64,000 nt of DNA. Origin: an uncultured Prevotella sp. (lineage in GTDB: Bacteria > Bacteroidota > Bacteroidia > Bacteroidales > Bacteroidaceae). The position numbers were made by a program, and so were the translations under genes. Of the stretch, positions 61,417-64,000 are shown one piece after another (position 1 is the first letter of the stretch; each line of letters opens with the position of its first letter). The notes under the pieces were generated by a model. The model saw nothing but the letters and a program-made list of their open reading frames with translations. It made no database searches and had not been told where the DNA came from. The DNA lies in the NCBI GenBank assembly GCA_900314995.1, contig OMXK01000005.1:44010-108009 (forward strand), given 5' to 3'.

Positions 61417-62514
61417 ATGAGAAAACGTTTGTTTATTTTCATCTCAACATTATTCCTGTTAGGATGTAGTATCTTGGCTTGCAAGGATTCTGACGATTCT
61501 CCCCAAGATAAAGCAGGACTGATCAGTGCGAATGTCTCTTCCTGCAAGGACTTGGCAAATGACGGCAACAGCGCAACCCGAGAGGAGGGAATGGAGGAAG
61601 ACTGGCAGCACCATCTCGAATATGAAATAGGCAGCGACTCACGACTCTACCTGAAGGATGTCAACCACTATGTGCCCTGTAGTATGACGGCATTCGATGT
61701 TGACGCTACGGTGAAAGGCGATACCATCACTGTTACAGAGAAAGCGACTACGGGCGACGTGGTAAGTAGCTGCTTTTGCCCGATAGATGTAGATCTGGTC
61801 ATTGGACTATCGGAGAAGAAAACCTATACACTGGTATATGCTGTAGAAGGCTTGGTGCCTGAGAAGTTCACGATTACCAACAATCATGGTCAGAATGGCC
61901 GATTTGATCCCAAAGCGATTGACCAGCCAATATTCGACATGGAGGTCGACGGCATCTACTATAACATCATTTCATCAGATGAACAGACGGTGGAGGTCAC
62001 TTATCGGGCCTATTATGGGGAAGGGTATAGGACAGGTTACGAAGGCGATATTGTTATTCCTGAGCAAATCACCAACAAAGGTAAGACTTATACGGTGACG
62101 GCTATCGGACAATACGCCTTTGTGGCAAATGTGCTCACCTCCATTTACATTCCCAACACGGTGAAGGAAATAAAGGGAGAGATGTGTTTCATAAATTGCC
62201 CTAATCTGGCATCTGTTCGTCTGTCGGATGGTATGACGAAGATTCCTCAACATACATTCAATGGCTGCACAAGCCTTGCAGAAATTACCATTCCAGAGAG
62301 TATAACAGAGATTTGTCCTAATGCATTTGTCTATTGCGAAAACCTTACCAAGATATACGTTCGGAGCAGTAAGGCGCCCAAAATTGATATTTATTCTTTT
62401 TACGATAAGACCACACAGAATGCTACGCTCTATGTGCCTGTGGGCAGCAAGGAAGCCTATAGTAAGGCCGACTATTGGAAGAACTTCGCCCACATTGAGG
62501 AATACGACTTCTAA
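61417..62514 (+). CDS. BspA-type leucine-rich repeat lipoprotein
   Basis: A 365-residue lipoprotein (LGCSILA-C, then KDSDDSP). Residues 25-170 are a beta domain of unknown type. Residues 190-365 carry Treponema/Bacteroides-type LRR_5 units: VTAIGQYAFVANVLTSIYIP, NTVKEIKGEMCFINCPNLAS, KIPQHTFNGCTSLAEITIPE, ITEICPNAFVYCENLTKIYV. The end (ATLYVPVGSKEAYSKADYWK) is the standard cap of these proteins. Relatives act in adhesion or surface binding; that role is inferred. Single-gene unit between its own promoter and a strong terminator at 62580-62612. Confidence 0.88.
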   Translation: MRKRLFIFISTLFLLGCSILACKDSDDSPQDKAGLISANVSSCKDLANDGNSATREEGMEEDWQHHLEYEIGSDSRLYLKDVNHYVPCSMTAFDVDATVKGDTITVTEKATTGDVVSSCFCPIDVDLVIGLSEKKTYTLVYAVEGLVPEKFTITNNHGQNGRFDPKAIDQPIFDMEVDGIYYNIISSDEQTVEVTYRAYYGEGYRTGYEGDIVIPEQITNKGKTYTVTAIGQYAFVANVLTSIYIPNTVKEIKGEMCFINCPNLASVRLSDGMTKIPQHTFNGCTSLAEITIPESITEICPNAFVYCENLTKIYVRSSKAPKIDIYSFYDKTTQNATLYVPVGSKEAYSKADYWKNFAHIEEYDF

Positions 62515-62579
62515 GTCATGGATTAATTAGGTGATCGTAATTGCCCACCATGAAGACACATGAAGTGATAATTATTAAC

Positions 62580-62612
62580 GAGTGCCACCTGCCGCGAGGT
62601 GGCACTCTTTTT
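62580..62612 (+). terminator. Rho-independent terminator
   Basis: GAGTGCCACCT (62580-62590) and AGGTGGCACTC (62597-62607) are perfect inverted copies with a 6-base loop, followed by TTTTT. It ends the BspA-like transcript. Confidence 0.93.
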
Positions 62613-62650
62613 ACAAAAAGCATAATGAGTCCATAAAAATAGACTATTTA

Positions 62651-62682
62651 TTTGGGTGATTGAGAGAAAAACAGTACCTTTG
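62651..62682 (+). promoter_or_regulatory. Strong promoter of the VirE-element leader
   Basis: TTTG (62651-62654), a 20-base spacer and TACCTTTG (62675-62682) match the Bacteroidetes consensus exactly. Transcription would start near 62688, leaving a leader of about 260 bases before the first start codon (62947). Confidence 0.85.
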
Positions 62683-62711
62683 CACCCAGAGCTATGACAA
62701 GCTTCCTGTAA

Positions 62712-62858
62712 CAGCCCTATCGAAATCCCAATTCATCTGGCAAGACTCGCAGGAAAGGATGTCATGTCGGCTCACGCATGCCATAAAGGAAGCGTGGGCT
62801 TTTTGGCATTACATCTGCGAGTTGGGATGGGACCCAGATAGGGCTGGTGTATGCCAAA
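62712..62858 (+). ncRNA. Highly structured leader RNA with pseudoknot and alternative pairing
   Basis: Nested complementary segments: CAGCCCTATC (62712-62721) with GATAGGGCTG (62837-62846), 10 bp; ATCCCAA (62725-62731) with TTGGGAT (62822-62828); CTCGCAG (62746-62752) with CTGCGAG (62815-62821); GGCTCACGC (62769-62777) with GCGTGGGCT (62792-62800), the last followed by TTTTT. The loop bases ATGCCA (62778-62783) can pair with TGGCAT (62804-62809) as a pseudoknot, while a longer TTTGGCAT (62802-62809) can pair instead with ATGCCAAA (62851-62858). It lies in the long leader between a consensus promoter and the gene at 62947. I do not recognise it as a named RNA family. It could be a riboswitch-like or attenuating leader or an independent small RNA. 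Confidence 0.65.
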
Positions 62859-62946
62859 GTGACAAGTCCACGTCTTCCGTTTTTCTCTTTTTCGCCTGTC
62901 GGCGTAAAATGTAGTCACAATTAACATCATAACGGAAAGCGTAACA

Positions 62947-63426
62947 ATGAATTACAATAACGACGAGGAAGCAATAAGCTTCTTCAACCGTCTGCTTGGG
63001 TCGCTGCATCAGGCAGACTATAGTTTTAAAGGCAGCATACAGTTGGTCTATGTTGCCAAGGGCGCGCAGCATGTAGGCAACATCCGAACACAGAACGTGT
63101 ATACCAATAAGCGGCAGGAATCAATGCCTCCGCCACCAGACTCACCACCGATACTGCCAGAGGCACTCAGCACCCCCGAGGCCATGGTGCTCTGGGAGAA
63201 GGCACAGCGGGCAGGATACGTGGATGCCAACTACCAGCCGAAGATATCTCTTACCAAGTCTGCTTTGTTGGCCTTTGAGATGGCAATAAGGCTGAATGTC
63301 AGAAACAAATGGAAGGTCTTTGAGACATTATGGAATCGAAGGAATATGCGGAGTGATTATAACAATGCGCTTTTACAACGGCAGTCACTCGACTTCCAAG
63401 ATAAGTTGAAACAAGTATTTGGATAA
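62947..63426 (+). CDS. Small protein of a VirE-type element, unknown function
   Basis: A 159-residue cytoplasmic protein. An N-terminal alpha/beta part (NDEEAISFFNRLLGSLHQAD, IQLVYVAKGAQHVGNI) is followed by a proline-rich hinge (PPPPDSPPILPEAL) and a helical C-terminal half (KISLTKSALLAFEMAIRLNV, KWKVFETLWNRRNMRSDYNN) that looks like a small DNA-binding or helper domain. No catalytic motif and no family recognised. It lies downstream of the structured leader and upstream of a terminator and a virE-family gene, suggesting an accessory role in the same element. Confidence 0.65.
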   Translation: MNYNNDEEAISFFNRLLGSLHQADYSFKGSIQLVYVAKGAQHVGNIRTQNVYTNKRQESMPPPPDSPPILPEALSTPEAMVLWEKAQRAGYVDANYQPKISLTKSALLAFEMAIRLNVRNKWKVFETLWNRRNMRSDYNNALLQRQSLDFQDKLKQVFG

Positions 63427-63432
63427 TAGGCT

Positions 63433-63475
63433 AAAAGTCCCGGTGCTCAGGCATCAGGGCTTTTCTTTTTGTTTT
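63433..63475 (+). terminator. Rho-independent terminator after the 62947 gene
   Basis: AAAAGTCC (63433-63440) pairs with GGGCTTTT (63457-63464) with one G-U pair, and the inner GGTGC/GCATC extends the stem. A T-rich tail (CTTTTTGTTTTC) follows. It separates the small gene from virE, so virE may be read from readthrough or its own promoter. Confidence 0.75.
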
Positions 63476-63480
63476 CAAAC

Positions 63481-63515
63481 CGTAGGTACTCTCCGTAGGT
63501 AGTGCGTAGGTAGTG
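63481..63515 (+). repeat. Three direct repeats upstream of the virE-family gene
   Basis: CGTAGGTA followed by C/G-T occurs at 63481, 63494 and 63505 (13- and 11-base periods), 25 bases before the ATG at 63539. The set could be an operator or a small iteron-like array for a replication protein. Confidence 0.65.
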
Positions 63516-63538
63516 TAAATTGAAATGACTTTATCATT

Positions 63539-64000
63539 ATGGACGAAGAGAAACCAAAGAAGAAACGCAAGAAGAAAGCCGCCGAGGGGGAGGGCGGCGA
63601 GCCGAAGGAGCACAAGCCAAACTGGCGTGAGGTGTATGCGACGGTCGAGGACATCAAGGGCTTTCTGGCCGACCATATCTACCTGCGTCATAACGTGATC
63701 ACGAGGCGGGCGGAGTGTCGGATACCCCAGGCGGACTATTTCGCGGCGGGGTGGAGCAGGGGCCAGTGCACGGACCAGTGGCAGCCGATCTCCGACCGCG
63801 TCGTGAATAGCCTCTGGACGGAGATGTCGAAGCTGAAGCCCACACGGGCGCCGGACATCTACCGCGTCATCGAGTCGGACTTCGTGCCCGACTACCACCC
63901 CTTCCGCTACTACCTCGACCACCTGCCGCCCTGGGACGGGCAGGACTACATCATCGAACTGTCGCTCTCGGTCAGTATCCGTGGGGGCGTGGAGAAGCAG
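63539..64000 (+). CDS. VirE-family primase/helicase-like protein, N-terminal part (3' end outside window)
   Basis: An open frame from ATG 63539 to the window edge, 154 codons so far. After a lysine-rich start (EEKPKKKRKKKAAEGEGGEP) the sequence matches the beginning of the virulence-associated E/D5-like family: DIKGFLADHIYLRHNVITRR, then NSLWTEMSKL, YRVIESDFVPDYHPFRYYLD and HLPPWDGQDYI. These proteins act in replication of mobile elements; the P-loop ATPase domain would lie beyond the window. Codon use here is visibly richer in G/C than in neighbouring genes, consistent with transfer. The start is well supported; full length unknown. Confidence 0.8.
   Translation, partial: MDEEKPKKKRKKKAAEGEGGEPKEHKPNWREVYATVEDIKGFLADHIYLRHNVITRRAECRIPQADYFAAGWSRGQCTDQWQPISDRVVNSLWTEMSKLKPTRAPDIYRVIESDFVPDYHPFRYYLDHLPPWDGQDYIIELSLSVSIRGGVEKQ

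Noticed and set aside
62712-62858. tRNA, tmRNA, RNase P RNA or CRISPR array
   Set aside because: No cloverleaf, CCA end, tmRNA tag, RNase P core motif or regular repeat-spacer pattern is visible.
62660-62914. 84-codon open frame inside the leader of the VirE element
   Set aside because: It starts before the expected transcription start, shows no protein-like pattern and coincides with the RNA helices, which explain the sequence better.

Overview
The window is chromosomal DNA from a Bacteroidales bacterium, most likely Prevotella or a close relative. The evidence is a fused MurF-alanine racemase, a bifunctional fucokinase (Fkp) fragment, a SusC/SusD polysaccharide locus, a BspA-type leucine-rich lipoprotein, a C10 (streptopain-like) protease with a Prevotella-style C-terminal tail, and repeated promoters of the Bacteroidetes TAnnTTTG (-7) / TTTG (-33) type. 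I see no rRNA, tRNA, CRISPR array, transposase or integrase.

Layout. 1-4.9 kb: end of fkp, a GSCFA protein and murF-alr. 4.9-8.9 kb: a three-gene uronate-type operon (galactitol-EIIC-like permease, exported KduI, ExuT-like MFS carrier). 8.9-11 kb: a repeat-rich gap and a lone DUF3987-type ATPase. 11.1-24.4 kb: the most unusual part, nine co-directional genes. They encode a periplasmic binding protein, a sensor-type SpoIIE phosphatase, two STAS antagonists, an RsbW-type kinase and a phosphatase-kinase fusion, around three structural genes: a giant VgrG-like spike, a beta-solenoid protein and a degenerate ribosome-recycling-factor-like protein. No sheath, tube, baseplate, ClpV or sigma-factor gene is present. 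24.5-32.1 kb: housekeeping (nadB on the minus strand, a carboxypeptidase-regulatory-domain protein, dacB/PBP4, an MscS channel, serB, mutY). 32.2-35.1 kb: a secreted C10 protease. 35.1-44.8 kb: a compact levan/fructan utilisation locus (membrane-spanning sugar-binding AraC regulator, SusC, SusD, DUF4960 glycan-binding lipoprotein, GH32 enzyme). 44.9-49.1 kb (minus): an etfB-etfA-acyl-CoA dehydrogenase operon with a probable frameshift at the 3' end of etfB. 49.2-57.7 kb: two secreted proteins of unknown role, a DUF486 membrane protein, dnaG, cardiolipin synthase, rsmD, DUF3822 and a RecD-like helicase. 57.9-62.5 kb: accessory lipoproteins, including a serpin and a BspA-like protein. 62.6-64 kb: the start of a VirE-type element, with a strong promoter, a highly foldable leader RNA, a small unknown protein, a terminator, three short direct repeats and a truncated virE-family gene.

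How the parts work together. The levan locus reads as one pathway: surface cleavage by GH32, capture by the DUF4960 and SusD lipoproteins, import through SusC, and control by a regulator that senses periplasmic sugar and carries its own DNA-binding domain. In the 11-24 kb cassette, the two phosphatases, two kinase domains and two STAS proteins form a complete partner-switching circuit with an external sensor. Its output is unknown, and the interleaved spike-like genes are the best candidates. All functional statements come from reading motifs by eye, and no database search was run.
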